NCBI GenBank assembly: GCA_945872285.1
Contig: CAMBZR010000001.1
Coordinates: 1-64,000 of the forward strand
Origin: Bordetella parapertussis
Lineage (GTDB): Bacteria > Pseudomonadota > Gammaproteobacteria > Burkholderiales > Burkholderiaceae_B
Direction: 5' to 3'
DNA length: 64,000 nt
The notes beneath the pieces are model-generated. The model did not search any database, was not told where the DNA came from, and saw nothing but the letters and a program-made list of their open reading frames with translations. The first letter of the stretch is position 1. The number at the start of each line of letters is the position of its first letter. A program made the position numbers and the translations under genes. This document shows, piece by piece, positions 38,685-47,600 of the stretch.

Positions 38685-39589
38685 AAAGCCTCTTACGCCA
38701 ACACCGCTATGCCCTGGCCGTTACCCTCAGACGCCTGGCCGCGGCACCTCTTTCCTCTTTAACGAACCTGTTGGTGATCTCGCTCGCCCTGTCGTTGCCC
38801 TTGCTAGGGGCCTCGCTACTTGTGTCGATGCAACCGGTTGCCCGTCAGGTGTCTGTGACCCCAGAACTCACGATTTTTTTAAAAATCGATGCCCCCGCTG
38901 CCGCAGCCGAACAAATCGCCAAGCGGGTACGCCAAGAGCACGCGGCGCTGGTAGCGGGTGTGCGCGTCATCAGCAAGGACCGAGCGCTAAACGACCTGCG
39001 GGGCAACCCCGCCTGGGAGCAAGCGCTCAAGGTCCTGCCCGGTAACCCGCTGCCCGATGCCGTCGTAGTGAGCTTGACTGCAAACGATCAGCTTGCCCAA
39101 CTCGCCGATCAACTCGCGCAAGGCTGGCGTAAATGGCCCGGCGTTGAGCTCGTACAACTCGACACGGCGTGGGTGCAGCGTCTTGAAGCCTTATTGCGCG
39201 CTGGCCGCATCGGCTTGCTACTGCTGGCGCTGAGCGTCACGCTCGTGGTGCTTGCAACCGTTTTTAATACTGTTCGCATGCAGGCAATGTCTCAGCGCGA
39301 AGAGATCGGTGTGGCGCGCTTGGTGGGAGCCACTGAGTCCTTTGTACGCAGGCCGTTTTTATATCTAGGCTCGCTCACGTGTAGTCTTGCCGCGCTGCTT
39401 GGCATCGGCATTGCTCGCTTAGCGTTGATTCCGCTAAACGACGCGCTCGCGAGCCTCGCGCGCAGTTATGACACAGAATTTGCGCTGTCCTTGCCTCCAG
39501 CAGAGTTGTTAGCCGCCGCGGTAGTATCTGTTGCCATTTTGGGTGCGCTCTCGGCCCGCTGGTCCGTGCAACGCAATACTCAGTTTTAG
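38681..39589 (+). CDS. ftsX: Cell division protein FtsX
   Basis: 302 residues with four predicted membrane segments, a cytoplasmic N-terminus and a large periplasmic loop (about 60-160) expected to touch EnvC/NlpD-type amidase activators. The C-terminal half carries the FtsX permease signature around REEIGVARLVGATESFVRRPFL. It starts at GTG 38681 overlapping the ftsE stop (GTGA), so translation is coupled. It converges with the SDR remnant 5 nt away. Confidence 0.93.
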   Translation: MKSLLRQHRYALAVTLRRLAAAPLSSLTNLLVISLALSLPLLGASLLVSMQPVARQVSVTPELTIFLKIDAPAAAAEQIAKRVRQEHAALVAGVRVISKDRALNDLRGNPAWEQALKVLPGNPLPDAVVVSLTANDQLAQLADQLAQGWRKWPGVELVQLDTAWVQRLEALLRAGRIGLLLLALSVTLVVLATVFNTVRMQAMSQREEIGVARLVGATESFVRRPFLYLGSLTCSLAALLGIGIARLALIPLNDALASLARSYDTEFALSLPPAELLAAAVVSVAILGALSARWSVQRNTQF

Positions 39590-39594
39590 GCCGC

Positions 39595-39984
39595 CTAGGC
39601 CATGCTACTGCCACCGTTCACGCTGATGGTTTGTCCCGTTACATAACTCGAGAGCTCTTCGCTCGCTAAAAACAACAGCACGCCAGCGCACTCTTCGGGC
39701 CGACCCAGACGCCCCATCGGAATCGATTTTTTTAGTTTTGCCTGCAAGTCATCTTTGCTCGTGACGCTATTGCTTGCATGCGCCGCATGGATAGGCGTGT
39801 CAATCACCCCCGGCGCAAGCGCATTGACTCGAATCCCTTCGCGCACAACCTCGCGGGCCAGCCCTTTGGTGTAAGTGGCAATGTAAGACTTTGACGCGGC
39901 ATACAACCCGGCGCCGCGGGTCCCACCCGTTTGCGCCGCCTGCGACGTGATGTTGATAATGCTGCCCCCGCCTTGTACCCGCAC
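39595..39984 (-). pseudogene. Truncated short-chain dehydrogenase/reductase remnant
   Basis: 129 codons encode only the C-terminal half of an SDR: the GGGSIINITS strand, the catalytic Y-x3-K in YAASKSY, NALAPGVIDTP, and GRLGRPEECAGVLLFLAS. The N-terminal nucleotide-binding half with TGxxxGxG is missing. The frame opens at a GTG with an in-frame TAA 36 nt upstream, and only 144 nt separate it from the CaiB gene, too little for the missing 110-120 residues in any frame. Probably a decayed gene; a stand-alone peptide is unlikely to bind NAD(P). Confidence 0.75.
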
Positions 39985-40128
39985 ATCCTTGCTGCCTGGT
40001 TTGCGCGATCGTTACCCCCATTGCACCAAGACTCGTCAGGCTTTTGATGACCTGGGCCCGAAGCAGGCTCGCTCTACGTCGTAAGTTCATGCTCATGATG
40101 CCAAGTTTCCAAAAGTAAAAATTGTGTT

Positions 40129-42789
40129 CTACAACACGCCCTGATCGGTCAGGTCTTGTATTTCTGAATCGGAATAGCCCAACATTTTTTTAAGCACGTG
40201 GACATTGTCTTCGCCATAGCCCGGCGCACCTCGATCAATCACACCACCCGCATAGGCCGGTGTCGCACTCATTTTGACCGGAAACTCATTGACGGGCCAG
40301 CGACCGATCTTAGTGCCTGTCACTTCGGTCAGCCACTCAAGTTCTTTGAGCTGTGGGTCGGTGTCGTAACGATCAGCGGCAGTTTGGCAAACACCCGCTG
40401 GCACACCGGCCTGCTGTAAGCGCAGCATGCACGCGCTGGCGTCTTGCTTGGCAGCCCAGGCAGCAATGGCCTCATCAAGCGCGTCTTGATTTTGCAAACG
40501 CAAGGCTAGCGTACTGAAGCGTAAATCCCATCGCAGCGCGGTCAACTCGGGCTCGCTCACCAGCGCGTTCCATTCGGCATCGTTAAAACAAGCTAAAGCC
40601 AGCCAGCAATCTTCTCCGGCGCAACGATACGCGCCGTGCGGGGCCGCGGGCTTATATGGCGAACGATTGCCATAGCGGGTCCACTCGCGACCGTTGGCAG
40701 ACCAATCCAACACTGCTGTCGCGGTTTGATAAATGCCCGCCTCGCACTGCGAGGCATCGATCCATTGACCTTCGCCCGTTTGATTACGGTGATAGACCGC
40801 CCCGAGTGCTGCGAGGGCAAAACCATACGCACCGATCCAATCCAGGTACGAATAGCCCCAGCCCGCGGGCATGGCAGGATCAGGACGCCCCGACATTTCT
40901 GTGGTGCCAGCAAAAGAGGCGGCTACCGGGCCTACGGTACGAAAACGCCCGTACTTGCCAAGCCCCCCCATACCAGATTGTTGAACATAAATAATGTCAG
41001 ACTTCAGCGACTTCAACACCTCGTAGCCCAGCCCCAGACGCTCAAGCACGCCGGGTGAAAATCCTTCGGCCACAATGTCAGACTGAAGCGCCAACTCTTT
41101 GGCAATCGCCAGACCCTTGGGGTGCCGAATATTAAGCGACATCCCGCGCTTGCCAGCATTTTTGTTATTGAACTGACCACCCATGTCCGAATCGGTCACG
41201 CCAGGCAAGGGTGCCGTCGCGGCGTCGCGCGCCGCGCGCCCACCAATCGGCGACATCGCAGCCAGACGGGTGTCGGGGTTTTCTTTCCATTCAACCTTGA
41301 TACTTTCAGCGCCTAGTGCAGCCAAAATACGCGTGCCGCCCGCCGAGGCTAAAAACCAAGAGAAATCAAGAATCTTGATTCCTTGCAACGCAAACGGGCG
41401 CCCGCGTGCAGAAATATTTTTAACCGTTGGCGCGTATTTAAATGTTTGCGCTTGCGTCTGCGTCTGGGCGCGTGGCTGAGCCAACGCCCGTGCCTTCACG
41501 GTCTGGGTATTTTTAGGCGCACTGAGTAACGCGTTTAACTCGGCATTGTGTTGCCCTACCAAGGGCGCACGCTTACCCGCTTGCCAGGCGGTCGCGCTGC
41601 TCAACCACTTGCTAGTCGGATAGCGCAACGCCCGACCAAGCTCAGGGTGATCGATATCGGTGAACGAATGACGCATCAACCAATGTTCATCCAACGCGTT
41701 TTCATGAGGCTTACGCACCGGCGCCCATAGCAGGCCAGCCTCTTGCGCCTCGCGCCAAGGCAGTTCGTTGTAATCGTATGAACCCACAAAATCACGAATC
41801 ACTTCGAGCATACGGACCGTTTCGTCATCCATCCCGGCCGACCCTGGAGTGCTGCGCGCTTTTAAGTCAGCGGTCGCAGCAGGCGCCTGTAGATCTCCCG
41901 CTTTACCATACCGCGCTAAGAACGGAACGAGTTTGGCTTTATCGCGCGCCGAGACGCCCCAAGTCATGTTCCAGCGCTTATCTTTCGTCGCGCTCACATT
42001 GGGAATCGGCGTGGGTTTTTCAACGGCATGACGCGCGGTCTGCCGATAGAGCGGGGCACGACGCATCACCCAAGACATCACGTCAAGTTCAGTATTTTTT
42101 GCAACCGCCTCGTGCACGGCGCAAGACAAGTCCTGGCCCTCGCCCGTCGCTTGCCGGGTGATTAACGCCGCGACTACCGCCGCCGTCAGCTGTTCGGCGG
42201 CAATGTGATACGCATGCCAGACTTGTGGCGCCACGGGCGGGTGTTCATATTGCAACTGAGCGTTACGGTCATAGCCACAACACATCATCACCCCGCCTAA
42301 CGCCAAGTGAATCAGATCTGAGGCCTTGAAATCCTTCCAGGGGCCGCCGTCTCCAAAGGGTGTGATACGAGCCGTCAGCAAGGTCGGAAACAATTCGTTC
42401 AACGTTTGCGCGGGTTTGAGTTCGGCTAAAAACTGCCCACAGGTGCTGTCTAAAAATACATCGGCAGTTCCTAACAGTTGCAAGCAAGCCTCACGCCCTT
42501 GCGCTGAAGTTAAGTCAAGCTGGATTGATTTTTTACCCCGATTGTAGGCACAAAAGAAAATAGACTTCTCAGGGTCTGGCATATCACCCAAGAAGGGTCC
42601 GATCGCGCGCGTCGGACTGCCGCTCGCCGGTTCGATCTTGATTACCTCGGCACCCAAGCCGGCTAACAGCAAGCCACAATACTCACCCAACTCATCTGCG
42701 ACCTCAACCACTCGCACACCTGCGAGCATGCCAGGCTTGGTCTGGGGATTGGCGAAGAGCTCGGCAGCAATAAAAGGCGACTGCGACAT
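40129..42789 (-). CDS. Tandem CaiB/BaiF-family CoA-transferase fusion
   Basis: 886 residues, two family III CoA-transferase domains in one chain. Domain 1 is at about 18-420, with VRVVEVADELGEYCGLLLAGLGAEVIKIE and a candidate catalytic D158 (KASDLIHLALGG). A Gln/Thr-rich linker follows at about 424-460. Domain 2 is at about 466-886, starting IKILDFSWFLASAGGTRILAALGAESIKVE; at the matching site it reads VGPVAASFAG with no Asp. Single-domain members of about 400 residues dimerise as interlocked rings, so a fusion would lock a dimer with one active site. AGAGGAA precedes ATG 42789. The substrate is unknown. Confidence 0.9.
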   Translation of the reverse strand: MSQSPFIAAELFANPQTKPGMLAGVRVVEVADELGEYCGLLLAGLGAEVIKIEPASGSPTRAIGPFLGDMPDPEKSIFFCAYNRGKKSIQLDLTSAQGREACLQLLGTADVFLDSTCGQFLAELKPAQTLNELFPTLLTARITPFGDGGPWKDFKASDLIHLALGGVMMCCGYDRNAQLQYEHPPVAPQVWHAYHIAAEQLTAAVVAALITRQATGEGQDLSCAVHEAVAKNTELDVMSWVMRRAPLYRQTARHAVEKPTPIPNVSATKDKRWNMTWGVSARDKAKLVPFLARYGKAGDLQAPAATADLKARSTPGSAGMDDETVRMLEVIRDFVGSYDYNELPWREAQEAGLLWAPVRKPHENALDEHWLMRHSFTDIDHPELGRALRYPTSKWLSSATAWQAGKRAPLVGQHNAELNALLSAPKNTQTVKARALAQPRAQTQTQAQTFKYAPTVKNISARGRPFALQGIKILDFSWFLASAGGTRILAALGAESIKVEWKENPDTRLAAMSPIGGRAARDAATAPLPGVTDSDMGGQFNNKNAGKRGMSLNIRHPKGLAIAKELALQSDIVAEGFSPGVLERLGLGYEVLKSLKSDIIYVQQSGMGGLGKYGRFRTVGPVAASFAGTTEMSGRPDPAMPAGWGYSYLDWIGAYGFALAALGAVYHRNQTGEGQWIDASQCEAGIYQTATAVLDWSANGREWTRYGNRSPYKPAAPHGAYRCAGEDCWLALACFNDAEWNALVSEPELTALRWDLRFSTLALRLQNQDALDEAIAAWAAKQDASACMLRLQQAGVPAGVCQTAADRYDTDPQLKELEWLTEVTGTKIGRWPVNEFPVKMSATPAYAGGVIDRGAPGYGEDNVHVLKKMLGYSDSEIQDLTDQGVL

Positions 42790-42865
42790 GACTGTTCCTC
42801 TGCTTTGTCTCAAGGCGACCCGCGCGTGCGCTAGCGACTGGCCCTGTTTATATTTATTTTTATGC

Positions 42866-42899
42866 TACGCGGTTTGTCACTGCTCAGTTGTTCCGCGTA
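42866..42899. promoter_or_regulatory. Candidate operator in the caiB/thiolase divergent region
   Basis: TACGCGG (42866-42872) and CCGCGTA (42893-42899) are perfect inverted repeats 20 nt apart, next to an AT-rich stretch at 42847-42863. The position, between two divergent genes of one likely pathway, fits a shared regulator site. The arms are only 7 bp. Confidence 0.35.
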
Positions 42900-42910
42900 A
42901 CGTCTGACTA

Positions 42911-42940
42911 GCATCATGCTCCACAAAATGGGTATCATGC
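42911..42940. repeat. Direct repeat in the caiB/thiolase divergent region
   Basis: GCATCATGC (42911-42919) and GTATCATGC (42932-42940) match at eight of nine positions and are 21 nt apart, two turns of the helix, so a protein could contact both on one face. A short stem, GTGCCG/CGGCAC (42945-42950 and 42962-42967), follows in the thiolase leader. Confidence 0.35.
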
Positions 42941-43018
42941 AACAGTGCCGTGAATCTTTTTCGGCACCGGCTACTCGTGCGTTTAGAAACCAGAGCCTAC
43001 TCGCCAAAGGACTTCGCT

Positions 43019-44149
43019 GTGAAAGACTTACACGCCCTGAAAAATAAAATTGCTGTTGTCGGCGTTGGCAATACTGCTTACGGCGACTTTCCACTGATCA
43101 GCGACTATGGCTTGGGCGCGCAAGCGTTTAAATCGGCAATCTCAGATTGTGGACTCGACAAAAACGAAATTGATGGCTTGCTGGTGTGTCGCGTACCGTC
43201 TTATGCCCGAATGGGCGAAGTGCTTGGCCTGAACCCGCGCTGGACGATGACCTTGCCCGGCCACGGCCGTATGTCAGGCATGTCTATTATCGAGGCCATG
43301 CTTGCGCTCGAAACTGGCGCGGCAAAATACGTGGCTCTGATTTATACAAATATTGGTCGCTCACGTCGCGTGAATTACGGTGGCGAAGACGCCTCAAGTT
43401 TCTGGAACCCTTGGGGCTTCACCTCGCCTGGGGCCGCCCATGCCCTGATGTTCAGAATGCACATGGCCAAGTACGGCACCACTACGCGTCAACTCTCTGA
43501 AGTGTCAGTTGCGTTTCGCAAGCACGCCTTGCTCAATCCAAACGCCGTCATGAAAAAACCGATCACCTCTGACGACCATGCAAGTGCCAGACGTATCACC
43601 GAACCCTTAGGCCTGCTCGATTACTGCCTGATCAACGACGGTGCCGTCTGCATGATCTTAACCACTGCCGAGCGTGCTAAAGACCTTGCCAAACCGCCCG
43701 TACTGATTTCAGGTGTCGGCGCGCGCGACGCCTTCGAGCGCAGCGCGATTTCAAACTTTGATCAAGATTTTTGGTACAACGAAATCAAAGACGCCGGCAC
43801 ACAGGCCTTTGACATGGCAGGCGTGACCCACGACGACATTGATGCGCTGATGTGCTACGACAACTTCAGCCCGACCGTGCTCTTTAGTCTTGAAGGCCTA
43901 GGCTATTGCGGCCAGGGCGAGTCAGGCGCCTACGTGCAAGGCGGCACCCTGCAACTTGGCAATAAGCTACCCACCAACACCGATGGCGGACATCTTTCAA
44001 ACTCGTACATGCAGGGCTGGGGTTTAAACGTTGAGGCCGTGCGTCAAATACGCGGTGAGTGCGGCGCTCGACAAGTTGCAGATTGCAACGTTGTGCAATA
44101 CATCGCCTCGACCCCTTGCACCCGTTCAATCATCTACACAAAAGGCTAA
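43019..44149 (+). CDS. Thiolase-family (SCP2-like) protein without the catalytic cysteine
   Basis: 376 residues. Recognised by the thiolase N-terminal fold start (KIAVVGVGNTAYG), the NDGAV motif at 206-210, and a C-terminal NTDGGHLSNSYMQGWG (320-335) in place of the GGxxxxGHPxGA histidine motif. The nucleophilic Cys of degradative thiolases is absent: the matching segment reads HGRMSGMSIIEA. In actinobacterial steroid catabolism, Cys-less thiolases such as Ltp2 pair with DUF35 proteins and act as retro-aldolases. The next gene is a DUF35 protein 3 nt away. The start is GTG 43019, with AAGGA about 8 nt upstream. Function by analogy only. Confidence 0.85.
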   Translation: MKDLHALKNKIAVVGVGNTAYGDFPLISDYGLGAQAFKSAISDCGLDKNEIDGLLVCRVPSYARMGEVLGLNPRWTMTLPGHGRMSGMSIIEAMLALETGAAKYVALIYTNIGRSRRVNYGGEDASSFWNPWGFTSPGAAHALMFRMHMAKYGTTTRQLSEVSVAFRKHALLNPNAVMKKPITSDDHASARRITEPLGLLDYCLINDGAVCMILTTAERAKDLAKPPVLISGVGARDAFERSAISNFDQDFWYNEIKDAGTQAFDMAGVTHDDIDALMCYDNFSPTVLFSLEGLGYCGQGESGAYVQGGTLQLGNKLPTNTDGGHLSNSYMQGWGLNVEAVRQIRGECGARQVADCNVVQYIASTPCTRSIIYTKG

Positions 44150-44152
44150 ATC

Positions 44153-44566
44153 ATGACGACCCAAACCTATGACAAGCCCTTGCCGATTATTGACGAACTC
44201 AGCAAACCCTTTTGGGATCACGCGCTTGAACATCGCCTGTCGGTACAAGCCTGCACCCACTGCCGTCACCTACAGTTTCCGCCCAGCCCCGTCTGCCCTA
44301 AATGCCTGTCAGACGAACAAGAATGGCTAGTCGTCAGCGGCCAGGCCACCCTCTTATCTTGGGTCAAGTTTCACCGCGCCTATTGGGACGGTTTCATGCA
44401 AGACATCCCCTACGACGCCTGCCTGGTGCAACTCAAAGAAGGCCCAATCATGGTGAGCAACTTTAGCGGCCCCACCCCCGCCAACGTTCACGTCGGCATG
44501 CCCCTAAAAGTCACCTTCGAACACGTCACCCCAGAAGTCGCCCTAAGCCGCTTCACCCCAACTTAA
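44153..44566 (+). CDS. DUF35 OB-fold zinc-ribbon protein, partner of the thiolase-like protein
   Basis: 137 residues. Zinc ribbon C34-x2-C37 and C48-x2-C51, then an OB-fold that in this family contacts acyl-CoA. Always or nearly always next to thiolase-like genes, with which it forms heteromers. It begins 3 nt after the thiolase stop. No enzymatic residues of its own are known; it is expected to order the CoA-binding site of the partner. Confidence 0.9.
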   Translation: MTTQTYDKPLPIIDELSKPFWDHALEHRLSVQACTHCRHLQFPPSPVCPKCLSDEQEWLVVSGQATLLSWVKFHRAYWDGFMQDIPYDACLVQLKEGPIMVSNFSGPTPANVHVGMPLKVTFEHVTPEVALSRFTPT

Positions 44567-44684
44567 AAACAACCTAGGCAATCCACAACCCCCAGCACTT
44601 TGAACAACCCGAAGCCGCGTATTTTTTGCTCAGCCAAAAAATCACCGGTTCGGGGCGGTCAATGTGCGGGCGAAGGCAAAGGAT

Positions 44685-47600
44685 CTAAGCAGCGCGACTA
44701 CCATCCGCCCCCACCACAGCCGCCTCAAACTCACCCAGCAACCTCGCACGGACAGCCTCAGCCCGCAGCAACGCAGCCTCTTTCACATGCCCATATCCAC
44801 GAATTTCTTCAGCCACCCCGGCCACCTCAACCGCCTTCTCTAGAGACCCCCGCGAAAGCTTACCCAACATACCCAACACCGTCTCACGGTACTCAACAAT
44901 TAACGCCCGCTCAGCACGCCGTTCAGACGTATACCCAAACACATCCATCCAAGTACCGCGCAAGCCTTTGAGCTTTGCCAGCAACCTGAACGCCACCAAC
45001 ATCCGAGGCCCAAACTTAGCTTTTATCAAATGCCCCTTGTCGTCACGCTTAGCAAACAGTGGTGGCGCCAGATGAAAGTGCACAGACCAGTCCCCTTCAA
45101 ACTGCTCGTCCAAACTACGTAAAAACTCACCATCGGTATAAAGCCTCGCAACCTCATACTCATCTTTGTAAGCCATCAGCTTAAACAGATAACGCGCAAC
45201 CACCAGCGTCAGGCGCTGCGTACCGCAAGCCTGCATTTCAGCGTCCGATACCCGATTCACAAACGCGACATACTCTGACGCATAAGCCTCGTTTTGATAC
45301 TCGCGTAAAAACGCCGCCCGATGCTCACGCAACTGTTCAAACTCAGAGCCCGAGCGTTTGAACTCAACGATGGTCGCACCGTGCGCGCTAGGATTTAACG
45401 CCTGATGGACGCCTCCTAAAAGGCGAGCAATCAGTTGCGGTTCGTGCGCGACACGGCGCCCCCAGTTAAACGCCTCAAGGTTCTTCTTAACCTGTACGGC
45501 GTTTAAAACAATCGCTTGTTCAAGCGAGCGATGATGCAAAGGAATCCAAGCTTTTTGATAGGCAAATCCCATCAAAAGCGGATTGGCATACACCGCATCA
45601 CCCAAGAGCTTCACCGCAAGCTCTGAGGCATCGACGCTCTCGATTCGTCCCTCGCCACAGGCTAGCTCAAGTTCTTGACGTAACTCATGGGCAGCGAGCG
45701 TCCAGTTCGGATTGCCAATGAAGGCTGCCGTTGGGGCGACATCGGCGTTTAACAACATCCGTGTGTGCCCGGGCCGCATGCGCGCCACCGCCTCAGCGCT
45801 TGAACCCACCACCAGATCCGCGCCCAACACCAAATCGGCCTGACCCATCGCGATGCGGGTGTTCAAAATATCAGCGGCTGTCGGGGCGATGATGGCATGT
45901 GAAAACACCGCACCACCCTTTTGTGCCAAGCCTGCCATATCAAGAACCGAACCAGCTTTACCTTCAAGATGGGCCGCCATACCAAGCAACTGACCAATCG
46001 TGACAACGCCCGTTCCGCCAACGCCCGCAACAAAGATGCCATACGAGCGGTCGAGCGCAACTAAAGCCGGATCGGGTAAAGCCAAGGCCTGCACCTCGGC
46101 AGTCTCAAGCAGCTTTGGCTTGCGTAATTGCCCGCCCTCAACCGTCACCAAACTTGGACAAAAGCCCTTCAAACAAGAAAAGTCTTTGTTGCAACTCGAT
46201 TGATTAATGACGCGCTTTCGACCGAGCTCTGTTTCGAGTGGTTCGATCGATAGACAATTAGATTGTGTTGAACAATCGCCACAACCCTCGCAAACACGCG
46301 GGTTGATCACGACACGGCGTGCTGGGTCTGGATACGCATTGCGCTTGCGGCGGCGGCGCTTTTCAGTGGCGCACGTCTGGTCATAAATCAGCGCAGAGGT
46401 GCCCGAGAGCCCACGCAACTCTTTTTGAACACGCTCAAGTTCATCTCGATGCACGACCTCTACACCTGGGGGCAAACTGCTTCGTTGCGCATATTTTTCT
46501 GGCTCATCGGTAACCACGACTAGCTTGACCACACCCTCAGCCAACACCTGCGCGGCCATCATCGGCACTGTGATTTGCCCACCGACAGGCTGACCACCGG
46601 TCATCGCGACCGCATCATTAAATAAAATTTTGTAGGTGATATTGACCTGCGCCGTGACTGCCGCACGGATCGCCAACAGGCCCGAGTGAAAATATGTGCC
46701 GTCACCTAAATTAACGAAGACATGCTTTTCAGAGGTGAACGGCGCCTGCCCGATCCACGGTGCACCTTCGCCACCCATTTGTGTGAACACATGCGTGCTG
46801 CGATCCATCCACAGCGCCATGTAGTGGCAACCAATGCCAGCCATCGCGCGCGAACCCTCTGGCACGCGCGTCGACGTGTTATGCGGACATCCCGAACAAA
46901 ACCACGGCTTGCGCTCAGCCACTACCCGTGGGCGAGCTAACTCGCGCTCGCGGGCTGCAATAAACGCCAAGCGTGCCTCAATCTGCGCGCCCACCTGCGC
47001 AGGCAACTCTAGGCGTAACAATCGCGTAGCGATCGCCCGCGCCACCATCGAGGGCGAAAACTCATAATGAGCCGGCAACAACCACGGGCTTTGCGGTACA
47101 GCCCATTCGCCACCGTCTTTATCGTCAAACTTACCAACCACACGCGGAATCTTTTTACCCCGTCCGATCCAGCCGAACAGTTCTTCTTTGACTTGGTATT
47201 CAAGCATTTGGCGTTTTTCTTCGACCACCAAAATCTCGTCGAGATTTTCTGCAAAACTGAGTAAGCCTGTCGACTCAAGCGGCCAAACCATCCCCACTTT
47301 GAACAGACGCAAACCAATTTGCTGACATACTTCAGGCGTCAGGCCCAGATCGAGCAAGGCTTGTGTCGTGTCGAGGTAGGCCTTACCCGAAGTGATGATG
47401 CCAAAGCGCGCTTGCTCGTCGGGTACTGTCCAAAGCTGACGGTTCAAACCATTGGCGCGGGCAAAGGCCAGCGCAGCGTATAACTTTTGATCAAGCAGTC
47501 GCGCCTCTTGGGCCAGCGGCGTGTCGCCCAAGCGAATGTTCAAGCCCCCCGCGGGTAAGACAAAATCTTCAGGAATATTGACCTGAACACGCTCGGGGTC

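Noticed and set aside
39800..40096. 98-codon frame starting MSMNLRRRASLL as the SDR N-terminus
   Set aside because: It lacks TGxxxGxG, is in another frame and is too short to supply the missing half.
44600..44971. Pro/Thr/His-rich open frame at the end of the IOR gene
   Set aside because: Antisense of the IOR C-terminal region; composition is that of a shadow frame.
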